This document shows, piece by piece, positions 9,613-17,254 of a stretch of 62,748 nt of DNA. The DNA is from Dolomitihabitans soli (GTDB lineage: Bacteria; Actinomycetota; Actinomycetes; Streptosporangiales; Streptosporangiaceae), in NCBI RefSeq assembly GCF_022213955.1, contig NZ_JAKNTW010000051.1:1-62748 (forward strand), given 5' to 3'. A program made the position numbers and the translations under genes. The number at the start of each line of letters is the position of its first letter. Position 1 is the first letter of the stretch. The notes under the pieces were generated by a model. It saw nothing but the letters and a program-made list of their open reading frames with translations, made no database searches and was not told the origin of the DNA.

Positions 9613-10121
9613 GCCTGTTCCTGGAAGGTCAGCGGGGGGTGGGGCCGGAGCACGTCCGCGAGCCGGCGGCGTGCGCGGTGGAGCCGGACGTTGTACGTGC
9701 GGGCCGAGCAGCCCACGACCTCCGCCGCCTCCGCGGGCGTGAGGCCGTACCAACTGGCCAGGACGACCGCCTCGACGTCCTGCTCCCGCAGGCCGGCGAG
9801 TACGGCAAGCGCCTCCTGCCGGTTCGCCACGCGCTCGGCGACGTCTCCTTCGACGAACGTGCTCAGCTGGGCGAGCCGGACGACCAGTTCGTCACTGTGG
9901 AACCGCTTGACGCGCTGATTGCGCAGCAGGTTCCTGGTGACGCCGAGCAACCACGGCAACGGTGGCTCGGGTAGATCGTCCAAACGCCGCCAGGCGACCA
10001 GGAACGTCTCGCTGACCAAGTCCTCCGCCAGGGCCGACTCGGCACGCAGCAGGGCATAACCCAGCACGTTCCGATAGTGCCGGTCATAGAGGTTGGTGAA
10101 TCGTTCTTCGGGATCGTCCAC
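9609..10121 (-). CDS. ECF-type RNA polymerase sigma factor
   Basis: 170 residues. Region 2 runs from the YDRHYRNVLGYALLRAES segment through AEDLVSETFLVAWRRLDDL (core binding and -10 recognition). Region 4 covers about 105-160, with the helix-turn-helix LTPAEAAEVVGCSARTYNVRL. The size is normal for a two-domain ECF sigma factor. It directs transcription of a small regulon, probably including its own operon. The coupled downstream gene may hold it inactive at the membrane. Confidence 0.88.
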   Translation of the reverse strand: MDDPEERFTNLYDRHYRNVLGYALLRAESALAEDLVSETFLVAWRRLDDLPEPPLPWLLGVTRNLLRNQRVKRFHSDELVVRLAQLSTFVEGDVAERVANRQEALAVLAGLREQDVEAVVLASWYGLTPAEAAEVVGCSARTYNVRLHRARRRLADVLRPHPPLTFQEQA

Positions 10122-10372
10122 GCTTAGAACTGTTCCGAGGGCCCATCTGGATTACCGGCGTCCCGGAAAAGCTCACCGGCACTTCTATCGTTGCAGGTAC
10201 GCCGCTTTGTGTCGCAGCGGGCCGTTCGGCGCGATCGTCGGCTTCCGGGAAGAGCAGGATCGATTCACCTTCGACGACGCCGCTGCGGCGCAGGCCCTGG
10301 CTCTGACACGTGGCAGACGCATGATGTCCTCCAGGGAAGGATCAGACGGGCGGCGCCACGAACACGCCGCGG
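10122..10372. other. Intergenic region, no supported gene
   Basis: This stretch separates the start of the sigma-factor operon from the end of the GntR-type gene. It holds the sigma-operon promoter region. No convincing coding region, hairpin or repeat was found. Confidence 0.4.
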
Positions 10373-11062
10373 TCAGGTCGGCGTGGGTACCGGCCGGGCC
10401 GCCGCCCGCGCGATGCGTGCCTTGACGTCGTGGAAGTGCAGCCGCATCGCCTCCCGGGCGGCCTCGGCGTCCCGGGCGCGAAGCGCCGCCACGATCCGGC
10501 GGTGGTTGACGACGATCTCCGCGGTCCGCTCCTCCGGCGGGCCGAGCGTCGGCTCGACCTCGTGGTAGACGTCCCAGAACAGGCCGATCAGCTGCAGCAC
10601 CAGCTCGTTGCCGCACGACTCGTACAGCAGCGCGTGGAACGCCCGATCGGCTTCCCGGTCCCGATCCATGCCAGTGACCAGGGCGTCCAACGCGGCGAGC
10701 CGGGGGGCGCTGGTGCTCTGGGCCACCTGGCTGATCAGCCCGGTTTCGAGCAGTTCGCGGACCTCGACCAGATCGTGCAGCGCGCGGATCCCGCCGCCCG
10801 GCCCCGAACGCACCTGGAAGGCGAGCGACGGGGTCAGTACGTCGAGCGACGCGTGCCCGACGAACGTCCCATGTCCGTGCCGGATCTCGACGATGCCCAA
10901 CGCCCGCAGGGCCCGCACGGCCTCGCGGACGCTGTTGCGGCTCACCCCGAGCAGATCCATCAACTGCACTTCGGTCGGCATCGGTGACCCGGGGGCCAGT
11001 CCGCGCTCGTGGATCAGGGCGACGATGCGCTCCTGAAGCGACGCGCCGTCACGCGTGGGCAT
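10373..11062 (-). CDS. GntR-family regulator, FadR/FCD subfamily
   Basis: 229 residues. The N-terminal winged helix (LQERIVALIHERGLAPGSPM, then LGVSRNSVREAVRALRALG, residues 9-75) is followed by an all-helical FCD ligand domain with HDLVEVRELLE, DRAFHALLYESCGN and VVNHRRIVAAL, where metal-binding Asp and His residues are expected. It sits divergently from the aldolase gene and beside the sialidase. An 18-base inverted repeat in the shared promoter and related sites near the sialidase suggest that it controls sialic-acid use. Confidence 0.86.
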   Translation of the reverse strand: MPTRDGASLQERIVALIHERGLAPGSPMPTEVQLMDLLGVSRNSVREAVRALRALGIVEIRHGHGTFVGHASLDVLTPSLAFQVRSGPGGGIRALHDLVEVRELLETGLISQVAQSTSAPRLAALDALVTGMDRDREADRAFHALLYESCGNELVLQLIGLFWDVYHEVEPTLGPPEERTAEIVVNHRRIVAALRARDAEAAREAMRLHFHDVKARIARAAARPVPTPT

Positions 11063-11203
11063 GCTGCCTCCAGGCTCGTCGAAGACCTTGTGTCAAAACT
11101 TCCCACCTCTCGGTCCCGGAAGGCCAGGCGGGGCAGGAAATTCTATGCCGACGACACGGATGGGCCACTGGACGGACGCGGCTTGTTCGCCGCTCGTTCC
11201 AAG

Positions 11204-11221
11204 ACATAGGATGTCCTATGT
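11204..11221. promoter_or_regulatory. Operator upstream of the aldolase gene (inverted repeat)
   Basis: ACATAGGATGTCCTATGT consists of two 8-base arms (ACATAGGA and TCCTATGT) around a TG centre. Related sequences occur after the aldolase gene (12197-12206) and upstream of the sialidase gene (14253-14302), and nowhere else that I noticed. It probably binds the divergent GntR-type regulator. Confidence 0.6.
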
Positions 11222-11245
11222 GTGTCGATCGGATGGCGGGGCGTC

Positions 11246-12178
11246 GTGGAGACATTGACGTCTGGGACGCTTGGCGGCACCTGGGGTACGGTCCTGCTGC
11301 CCATCCGGGACGACGAGTCGATCGACTGGGCACGCCTTGAGGCGGCGCTGGACGTGCTCGGCGCCGTGGGGCTCGACGGCCTGTACGCGCACGGCACCGC
11401 GGGCGAGTTCCACACGCTCGGCGAGGACGAGTACGACCGCGTCAACGCGCTGCTGGCCGAGCAGTGCGAACGGCATCGGCTGCCGTTCCAGATCGGTGCC
11501 GGCCACATGAGCGCGCAGACCTGCCTGGCCCGGGTGGCCCGCGCGCGGGCGCTCCGGCCCGGTGCGATCCAGGTGACGCTGCCGGACTGGTCGCCGCTGT
11601 CGCGCGGCGAGGTGGTGCGCTTCCTGGCCCGCGTCGCGGCCGTCGCCGACCCGGTGCCGCTCGTGCTGTACAACCCGCCGCACGCCAAGACGCAGGTGCC
11701 GGCCGACCTGTATCCGGTGATCCGCCGCGAGGTTCCCGCGGTCATCGGGATCAAGGTGGCCGGCGGTGACGCGCGGTGGTACGCGGAGATGGAGCGCCAC
11801 GCGGCCGGCCTCGCCGTCTTCGTCGCCGGCCACGACCTGGCGACCGGACGGCGACACGGTGCCGCCGGCTCCTACTCGAATATCGCCGCCCTCAGCCCGG
11901 CCGGCGCCATGGCATGGCAGCGGATGATGGTCGCGCAACCCGATGCCGCGCTCGATGTGGAGCAACGGATCCGCGAGTTCTTCGCCGCGCATGTCCAGCC
12001 GCTCCAGCGCGGCGGGTACGCCAACGCCGCGCTGGACAAGTTCCTGGCCCACCTCGGCGACTGGGCCGACATCGGCACTCGAGTCCGGTGGCCGTACGAC
12101 TCGGTCGACGCCTCGCTCGCCGTACGGCTCAGGCCGCTGGCCCGGGCACAACTGCCCGAGCTCTTCCCCGGGGCGTAG
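11246..12178 (+). CDS. Dihydrodipicolinate synthase-family aldolase, N-acetylneuraminate lyase-like
   Basis: 310 residues from GTG 11246 (product METLTSG...); a GTG at 11222 is possible but abuts the operator. The class I aldolase fold shows GTAGE (substrate carboxylate loop), a Tyr in LYNPPH (about 142) and the Schiff-base Lys in GIKVAGG (about 170). Members cleave or join 2-oxo acids. Placement between a FadR-type regulator and a sialidase, with shared operator motifs, makes cleavage of N-acetylneuraminate to N-acetylmannosamine and pyruvate the best guess, although sialic-acid kinase and epimerase genes are not in the window. Confidence 0.8.
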   Translation: METLTSGTLGGTWGTVLLPIRDDESIDWARLEAALDVLGAVGLDGLYAHGTAGEFHTLGEDEYDRVNALLAEQCERHRLPFQIGAGHMSAQTCLARVARARALRPGAIQVTLPDWSPLSRGEVVRFLARVAAVADPVPLVLYNPPHAKTQVPADLYPVIRREVPAVIGIKVAGGDARWYAEMERHAAGLAVFVAGHDLATGRRHGAAGSYSNIAALSPAGAMAWQRMMVAQPDAALDVEQRIREFFAAHVQPLQRGGYANAALDKFLAHLGDWADIGTRVRWPYDSVDASLAVRLRPLARAQLPELFPGA

Positions 12179-12196
12179 CGGGCACCCACAGGACGT

Positions 12197-12206
12197 AGGA
12201 CGTCCT
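12197..12206. promoter_or_regulatory. Second copy of the sialic-acid operator motif
   Basis: AGGACGTCCT is a perfect palindrome within CGTAGGACGTCCTTCG, 19 bases after the aldolase stop. It matches the TAGGAYGTCC core of the 11204 and 14268 sites. A second 16-base palindrome (CGGCATCCGGATGCCG, 12224-12239) follows and could be a terminator stem or another protein site. Confidence 0.4.
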
Positions 12207-12304
12207 TCGCTGTTATCCATGATCGGCATCCGGATGCCGTCAAGGCGTGGCGATGACGCCCGCCGGGGTCCTGCGAGCGCCATCGCCAAGCGGTTCGTGT
12301 CCCT

Positions 12305-14215
12305 TCAGCTGACGTGATCGAACGGCAGCCGCAGCCCGAGCTGACCGCCGATCGGGAGGTTCGACCGTCGGATCAGGTCCAGTTCGGTGCCGGTGAGGGC
12401 GCGCCGGTAGACGCGTACCTCGTCCAGCGTCCCGCGGAAGCGGTCCGCACCGTCCAGCCGCTGTCCGATGTGCATCCCCTCGAGCCCGAACTCCTTGCCG
12501 AGGGTCAGCGAACCGGCCGGCGCCGCAGCCGACGAGACCTGTACGCCGTCCACCAGGAGCCGGAGCTCACCATGTACCCGCTGGAGCGCCACGAAGTGCC
12601 ACTGCCCGTCGTTGTACGCGCTCGGCGACTGTACGGTCACGTCGAACCGGTCGACGGAGAGGGTCGCCCGGATGCGGTTGCTGGCCGGTTCGGCCCGCAG
12701 CCACAGCGCCGGCGGGTTGGTGCCCCGGTCCACCCGGTGGAACCAGAGGATCGAGTGCGCGCCGGCCCGGTCCGAGTACCGGATCCAGGAGGTCAGCGTG
12801 AAGTCCTTCGCGCCGAGGTCGATGGAGTCGTTGAACGCCACCTCCACCCGGTCGTCCACCCGGTCCAGGGCCAGCCCGTCGCCGAACCGCCCGTCGGTGG
12901 TCTGCGCACCACCGCGGACATACGCCTGGTTGCGGTGCGGCGACTGGTCCGGCGTCGTCGGGCCGGGCGCCGGGGGTCCGGGGATGCCGGGCGGGGCGCT
13001 GTTCGGCGTTTCCAGGTACGCCTCGTTGAACCGCGCGAACCGGATCTGCTCGTACGGCGTGACGGTGCCGGCCTCGTACATCAGGGCCGCCTCGTCGCCG
13101 TCCAGACGCACCATGTCCGAGTACGCCGACGGCCCCCAGTAGAAGACCTTGCCCTCGTCCCAGGTCTCGAAGCGGCTTCCCTCGTCGGAGGACGACCGGA
13201 TCCCCATCGCTTCCCGGGCGCCCGGGTGCATCGGCGCGGAGAAGAGGAGGCGCTCTTCGCTGAACCGCAGCAGCGACGCCTGGATGTCGGTCGTCGCCAG
13301 CGCCGGCATGGTGCGGAACGGCGCGTCCCACGTCGCGCCGCTGTCGCTGCTGGTCGCGTACGCCCGGCTGCCCTCGTCGGTGCCGCGCTCGCGGGCCGAG
13401 GCGTAGATCCGCCCGTCGGTGAGCTCGACGACGGTGACCTCCTGGGCGATGACCGTGCCGTCGTCGCGGGACGTCTCGGCGCCGATGTTCCAGGTCACCC
13501 CGCTGTCGTCGCTGTAGAGCAGGTGCGTGCCGTAGACGTGCTTGCCGACCCGGTCCCAGCCTTCGAAACTCGCCCCGACGACCAGCCGGCCGGCGTGCGG
13601 GCCGAGCTTGAGCTGGATGCCGTGCATCGGGCCGGTGGCGTACCAGAAGTTCCACTCCGGACGCTTGCCCTCAGTCATCTCCCTGGCGGCCGACCAGGTC
13701 GCCCCGTGGTCGTCACTGGACTGCACCCAGGGGTCGCGGTCACAGCCGTTCGGGCACGGCTCCGCACCGTTGTGGGTGCTCACCAGCACGACTCGCCCGG
13801 TACGTTCGTCAACGATCGGCACCGGGTTGCCGTGGGTCGTGCCGTTGCCCTCCGAGATCACCTGCAGTGGTCCCCAGGTCAGCCCGCCGTCGGCGGAACG
13901 GCGCAGCACGAGGTCGATGTCCTCGTCGTCGCCGCAGTCCTTCACCCGCCCCTCGGCGAATGCCAGGAGCATGCCGTTCGTGGCCCGCACCACGGCGGGG
14001 ATCCGGAAGCAGCCGTATCCGAAGTCGCCCTGCTTGTAGAGCACCTGCTCGTCCACGAACGGTGCGGTGTCGCCGGCCTCGAAGGTCTCCGCCGGCGCCG
14101 CGGCCGCCGGCGCGCCGAACGCGCTGACGAGTAAGCCGGCGAGCACCATCACGGCGCACATCCAGCGGCGCAGGGAGCGCCCGGTACGGCCCTCCGGGGG
14201 ATAACCATCGTGCAT
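12305..14215 (-). CDS. Secreted exo-alpha-sialidase (GH33-like) with C-terminal LamG-like domain
   Basis: 636 residues. A signal peptide ends near residue 40 (Ala-rich AAAAP). The catalytic propeller shows the FRIP arginine motif (70-73) and several Asp-boxes of form SxDxGxTW (RRSADGGLTWG near 106, SSDDHGATW, SDDSGVTW, SSDSGATW). After a Pro-rich linker near 400-415, a concanavalin/LamG-like domain (about 440-625) holds DFTLTSWIRY, DGQWHFVALQR and GTLDEVRVYRRAL. It should release terminal sialic acid from host or environmental glycans outside the cell. AAGGACGAGG provides the ribosome site, and operator-like sites lie upstream. Confidence 0.9.
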   Translation of the reverse strand: MHDGYPPEGRTGRSLRRWMCAVMVLAGLLVSAFGAPAAAAPAETFEAGDTAPFVDEQVLYKQGDFGYGCFRIPAVVRATNGMLLAFAEGRVKDCGDDEDIDLVLRRSADGGLTWGPLQVISEGNGTTHGNPVPIVDERTGRVVLVSTHNGAEPCPNGCDRDPWVQSSDDHGATWSAAREMTEGKRPEWNFWYATGPMHGIQLKLGPHAGRLVVGASFEGWDRVGKHVYGTHLLYSDDSGVTWNIGAETSRDDGTVIAQEVTVVELTDGRIYASARERGTDEGSRAYATSSDSGATWDAPFRTMPALATTDIQASLLRFSEERLLFSAPMHPGAREAMGIRSSSDEGSRFETWDEGKVFYWGPSAYSDMVRLDGDEAALMYEAGTVTPYEQIRFARFNEAYLETPNSAPPGIPGPPAPGPTTPDQSPHRNQAYVRGGAQTTDGRFGDGLALDRVDDRVEVAFNDSIDLGAKDFTLTSWIRYSDRAGAHSILWFHRVDRGTNPPALWLRAEPASNRIRATLSVDRFDVTVQSPSAYNDGQWHFVALQRVHGELRLLVDGVQVSSAAAPAGSLTLGKEFGLEGMHIGQRLDGADRFRGTLDEVRVYRRALTGTELDLIRRSNLPIGGQLGLRLPFDHVS

Positions 14216-14252
14216 GTCCTCGTCCTTCCAGACAGGAGAAGGTAATGAGAGG

Positions 14253-14302
14253 ACATCCTACGTCCAACGTAGGATGTTAAACAGATGGTGAACGTAGAAT
14301 GT
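14253..14302. promoter_or_regulatory. Operator cluster upstream of the sialidase gene
   Basis: ACATCCTACG and CGTAGGATGT form a perfect 10-base inverted repeat with a 5-base gap (14253-14277), and CGTAGAATGT (14293-14302) is a near copy 25 bases further out. The core TAGGATGT is the same as in the palindrome in front of the aldolase gene, so one regulator probably controls both. Confidence 0.6.
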
Positions 14303-14392
14303 TCGCTGGAGGGCGAATGTGTTGCCGGCTTGTAACAGCGCGTCCGGTGCCAGAACCGGTGCAGGGCAGTTGACCTGGTCTTCTAGGCCCAG

Positions 14393-14605
14393 CTGTCGTG
14401 CTATCTGCCGGCGGTCCGGGTGTCCGGTTGGCTCGTCATGCTCGCTCGCGGTGCTGCCGCCGAGGAGATGGAGATCTTGGTGCTGCGGCATGAGGTGGGG
14501 GTGCCGCTTCGCCAGGTCGCCCGTCAGAAGGTGGACTGGGCCGATCGGGTGGCTGCTGTCCGCGCCGGCTCCCGTGAGCCGGGACGTGCCGACAGGACGA
14601 TCGGG
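14393..14605 (+). pseudogene. Remnant of an integrase-core transposase (N-terminal region)
   Basis: The frame reads VSGWLVMLARGAAAEEMEIL, VLRHEVGVPLRQVARQK and VDWADRV, recognisable as the N-terminal part of the actinobacterial integrase-catalytic transposases (pattern WL.LLARSDAAKD.EILVLRHEVAVLRRQV.RP..DWADRA). The DDE catalytic part and the ends are gone, and the following frame is degenerate. It marks a past insertion upstream of the sialidase unit. Confidence 0.6.
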
Positions 14606-14644
14606 ACGGGCGGCATGGGGCCTCTTTTGAAGACGGTGGAAGGG

Positions 14645-14673
14645 GTGAGAGCGATGGCGGGCATCGCTCTCAC
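14645..14673 (-). terminator. Strong hairpin after the small secreted-peptide gene
   Basis: A perfect 12-base stem (GTGAGAGCGATG with CATCGCTCTCAC) closes a 5-base loop. It lies nine bases past the stop codon of the minus-strand gene at 14682. There is no U tract, as is common in high-GC actinobacteria. Confidence 0.6.
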
Positions 14674-14681
14674 CAGATCCG

Positions 14682-14915
14682 TCAGAGACGCGGCGCGACG
14701 CTGCTGAACGTCGTGAGCGGGCCGGCGGCCCCCGCTTCGGAGGTCGCCCTGCTGATGGCCTGAGCCAGCACGGAGCCGTCGTTCGCATTGACCTCGGCCA
14801 GGTCCACGCTCACCGTCGTGGGCGAGGCCGCGGCACTCGCCATCCCCGCGCCGGTGATCACTCCGATGACGGCCGTCGCGGCCACCGTCGCCAACCGAAT
14901 CGTCTTCTTCTCCAC
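14682..14915 (-). CDS. Small secreted peptide of unknown function
   Basis: 77 residues from a GTG at 14915, chosen because AGGGAG lies five bases upstream. It begins with Glu-Lys-Lys, then a hydrophobic stretch (TVAATAVIGVITGAGMASA, a classical signal with an AxA cleavage site near residue 28). The mature 45-50 residues are acidic to neutral, without cysteines (DLAEVNANDGSVLAQAIS...). It has its own ribosome site and terminator, so it is probably a real gene despite lying among decayed sequence. No family is recognised. Confidence 0.55.
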   Translation of the reverse strand: MEKKTIRLATVAATAVIGVITGAGMASAAASPTTVSVDLAEVNANDGSVLAQAISRATSEAGAAGPLTTFSSVAPRL

Positions 14916-15384
14916 GAGGTCTCCCTGGGTCGATCTGCAGCAGGCTTGTCGCCTTGTCACCTTCAGGGTCAGACGGTCTGGTTAAGCGACGGTTGCCGTC
15001 CGACTGCGTGCGGCGGAAGCCACCGGTTGGGCTAGAGAAGATCGGCACGTGAGACACGACGGACTCGGCGGAAAACGGCCTGCCAGGCGGACGCCACGTC
15101 CTACGACGAGACGAACCAGGTCGCCGAGCAGGAAAAGGACGTCAACTACGCATGGAGGGGTCCCGCCTCCCGGGCTACTCCCAAGAGCTGACCACCTACC
15201 GCGGTGGGTCGCCTCGCCGTACGCCACGGGCCGGCGTGATGAGTTCATCGCCGGCGAAGGCGAGCCGGCCGGGCAGCCCGTGCGGGGATCGAGGGGGCCG
15301 GGCTCGCGCGCGGACCGGCGGCTTCATCGTTCGTCGGGGCAGCCTCCGGTGTGGTGGCTGCCCCGTGGCTGGGTGGGGAATCCG
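14916..15384. other. Region with no supported complete gene
   Basis: Open frames here lack start signals and family matches. A stretch around 15080-15165 on the plus strand reads ADATSYDETNQVAEQEKDVN, which looks protein-like but has no start and soon loses frame; it may be another decayed gene. Confidence 0.35.
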
Positions 15385-15605
15385 TTACCGCCGCTCGGCG
15401 ACGCGGAACTGCAGGACGTCGGTGAATCGGCGGCCGTGGGAGTCGGTCGCGGTCACCATGGCGCTGTGCGCGCCCTCGGCGAGGTCGGCGGACAGCTCGA
15501 ACCGCCAGAGGTGCATCGACGGGTCCGCGATGCCGCCGCCGTTGACCAGTTGCCGCGCTCCGGTGAGTTGCCGGGGGGTGCCGACGTAGTGGCCAGCGAA
15601 ACATG
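15385..15605 (-). pseudogene. C-terminal remnant of a secreted calcineurin-like phosphoesterase
   Basis: About 72 codons on the minus strand read GHYVGTPRQLTGARQL, then MHLWRFELSADLAEGAHSAM and ATDSHGRRFTDVLQF. This resembles the C-terminal beta-sandwich that ends many secreted metallophosphoesterases (W...LP.DLAPG.H...V.A.D.HGR.F...L.F.V). The metal-binding catalytic domain is missing and the frame breaks upstream, so only the tail of the gene remains. The family call is tentative. Confidence 0.45.
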
Positions 15606-15855
15606 GAATGAAGATGCCTGATTGCGCAATGATTTCGTATCTGCATCGCGGAGAACAGTGCCGATATCTGAGAAATCGATCTTTCCGAATCAACCACGTT
15701 CCGTTGTGCGGCACGCTCGGCCGACGTCGAGTCGACCCTGAACGTAATATCGCCCAACAACTGCGCAAACCGGAGGATATACGCCCTGCGGTGAGATAGC
15801 CGATCTTAATATTCGGATCCGCTGCGGCATTCCTCCCATCGGAAGGCGTCGGCAG
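15606..15855 (+). promoter_or_regulatory. AT-richer leader region of the MHS transporter gene
   Basis: This 250-base gap is clearly richer in A+T than its surroundings, with AATAT and TATAC tracts near 15740-15815 and an ATTGCGCAAT palindrome at 15621-15630. It must hold the transporter promoter. A GGAAGG at 15841-15846 precedes the start. No gene is supported. Confidence 0.4.
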
Positions 15856-17175
15856 ATGACCAATACGAACGTGTCCGCGAATCCAGAATCCGGATCGACT
15901 GAGACTAATCGCACTACCCGAAAGACCGCCTTCGCCAGCATGGTGGGCACCACCATCGAGTACTACGACTTCGCCGTGTACGGCACCGCCGCCGCTCTGG
16001 TGTTCGGGCCGGCGTTCTTCCCGACGGGCAGCCCGGCGTCGTCGACCCTCGCCTCTTTCCTGTCCTTCACGGCCGCGTTCGTGGCTCGCCCGGTCGGCGT
16101 GGTGCTGTTCAGCACGATCGGCGACCGCTACGGGCGCAAACCCGGCCTGTTCTTTTCCCTGCTGCTCATGGGCTTCGCCACGGTGGGTGTCGGCCTGCTG
16201 CCGACCTACGAGTCGGTGGGCGTACTCGCCCCGGTGCTCCTGGTGGTGCTGCGACTCGTCCAGGGGGTGAGCATGGGCGGCGAGTGGGGAGGCGCTGTGC
16301 TGCTGGTCGCCGAGCACGCCCCGCCCCGCCGCCGGGCGGCCCTCGCCGCGATCCCGCAGATCGGGCCGCTCGCCGGGTTCCTGCTGTCGAGCGCGGTCGT
16401 CCTGCCGACCCTCGGCATCGTCGGAGCCGACGGCTTCCGTGAATACGGGTGGCGCGTTCCCTTCCTGCTCAGCCTGGTGCTCATCGTCGTCGGACTCTGG
16501 GTCCGGGCGACGGTGCACGAGTCGCCCCGTTTCGTCGAGAAGTCCAGCGAGCAGGCTCCGCCGCGCTTCCCCTTCTGGACGCTCATCCGCACCTACCCCG
16601 CACGCGTCGTCCTGGGGATCGGCGCCGCCACCGGCGGTTCGGCGATCTACTTCATGACGATCGTCTACAGCCTGTCCTACGGACCGGCGGCGCTCGGCAT
16701 CTCGCAGACCACGATGCTGATCGCCGCCAGCGCCGGTGCCGCGGCCGCCGCGGCGATCACCATCCCGGCGGCCCGGCTGGCCGACCGTGTCGGCCGCCGG
16801 CCGGTGATGATCTGCGGAGCGGTGGCGACCAGCGTCTGGTCCGTGCCGATGTTCGGCGCGTTGTCGACCCGCAACGAAGTACTCATCACTGGCGCCTTCG
16901 TTGTCGGGCTGTGCGCGTTCATGCTGATGTTCGCACCGATGGCCGCGTACCTGCCGGAGTTGTTCCCCACCCGCCTCCGGTACAGCGGGGCGTCGACGAC
17001 GTTCATCTTCGCCAACACGCTGGGCGGGGGGTCGGCGCCGCTCGTCGCCTCCTGGCTCAACTCCCATTGGCAGACACCCGTGGTGCTGGGGGTGTACACC
17101 GGAATACTCTGCCTGATCAGCCTGGCCTGCATCCTGGCCCTGCCGGAGACCCGGGACGTGGAGTTCAACGCCTGA
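15856..17175 (+). CDS. MFS transporter, metabolite:H+ symporter (MHS) family
   Basis: 439 residues with about twelve membrane helices. Family marks are the N-terminal ASMVGTTIEYYDFAVYG, the loop GDRYGRKPGLFFSLL between helices 2 and 3, RLVQGVSMGGEWGGA in helix 4 and LADRVGRRPVM in the second half. MHS proteins import carboxylates and related acids with protons (for example benzoate, shikimate, alpha-ketoglutarate). Its position opposite the nitrile-hydrolysing operon suggests uptake of an acid, amide or nitrile used there. A pair of hairpins separates the two converging units. Confidence 0.88.
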   Translation: MTNTNVSANPESGSTETNRTTRKTAFASMVGTTIEYYDFAVYGTAAALVFGPAFFPTGSPASSTLASFLSFTAAFVARPVGVVLFSTIGDRYGRKPGLFFSLLLMGFATVGVGLLPTYESVGVLAPVLLVVLRLVQGVSMGGEWGGAVLLVAEHAPPRRRAALAAIPQIGPLAGFLLSSAVVLPTLGIVGADGFREYGWRVPFLLSLVLIVVGLWVRATVHESPRFVEKSSEQAPPRFPFWTLIRTYPARVVLGIGAATGGSAIYFMTIVYSLSYGPAALGISQTTMLIAASAGAAAAAAITIPAARLADRVGRRPVMICGAVATSVWSVPMFGALSTRNEVLITGAFVVGLCAFMLMFAPMAAYLPELFPTRLRYSGASTTFIFANTLGGGSAPLVASWLNSHWQTPVVLGVYTGILCLISLACILALPETRDVEFNA

Positions 17176-17195
17176 GCGAAGGCACGCGACGTCCA

Positions 17196-17252
17196 CGGCA
17201 CCACCGGCGGGAGACGCGGGTGGTGCCGTTCGTCGCCGGCCGGCGACGAACG
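17196..17252. terminator. Two hairpins between converging genes
   Basis: CGGCACCACC (17196-17205) pairs with GGTGGTGCCG (17219-17228). Directly after it, 17227-17252 is a perfect 26-base palindrome (arms CGTTCGTCGCCGG and CCGGCGACGAACG). Lying between two convergent stops (17175 and 17255), they fit a bidirectional terminator. Confidence 0.65.
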
Positions 17253-17254
17253 GG

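Noticed and set aside
10122-10372. Plus-strand stretch reading FGAIVGFREEQDRFTFDDAA as a possible gene piece
   Set aside because: No start, no family match and no ribosome site; too short to support.
12314-14134. 606-codon plus-strand frame opposite the sialidase
   Set aside because: The sialidase on the minus strand has signal peptide, FRIP and Asp-boxes; the opposite frame has no recognisable feature.
17196-17252. Palindromes considered as an attachment site or IS end
   Set aside because: They lie exactly between two convergent stops and form stable hairpins, so termination explains them better; no target duplication was seen.
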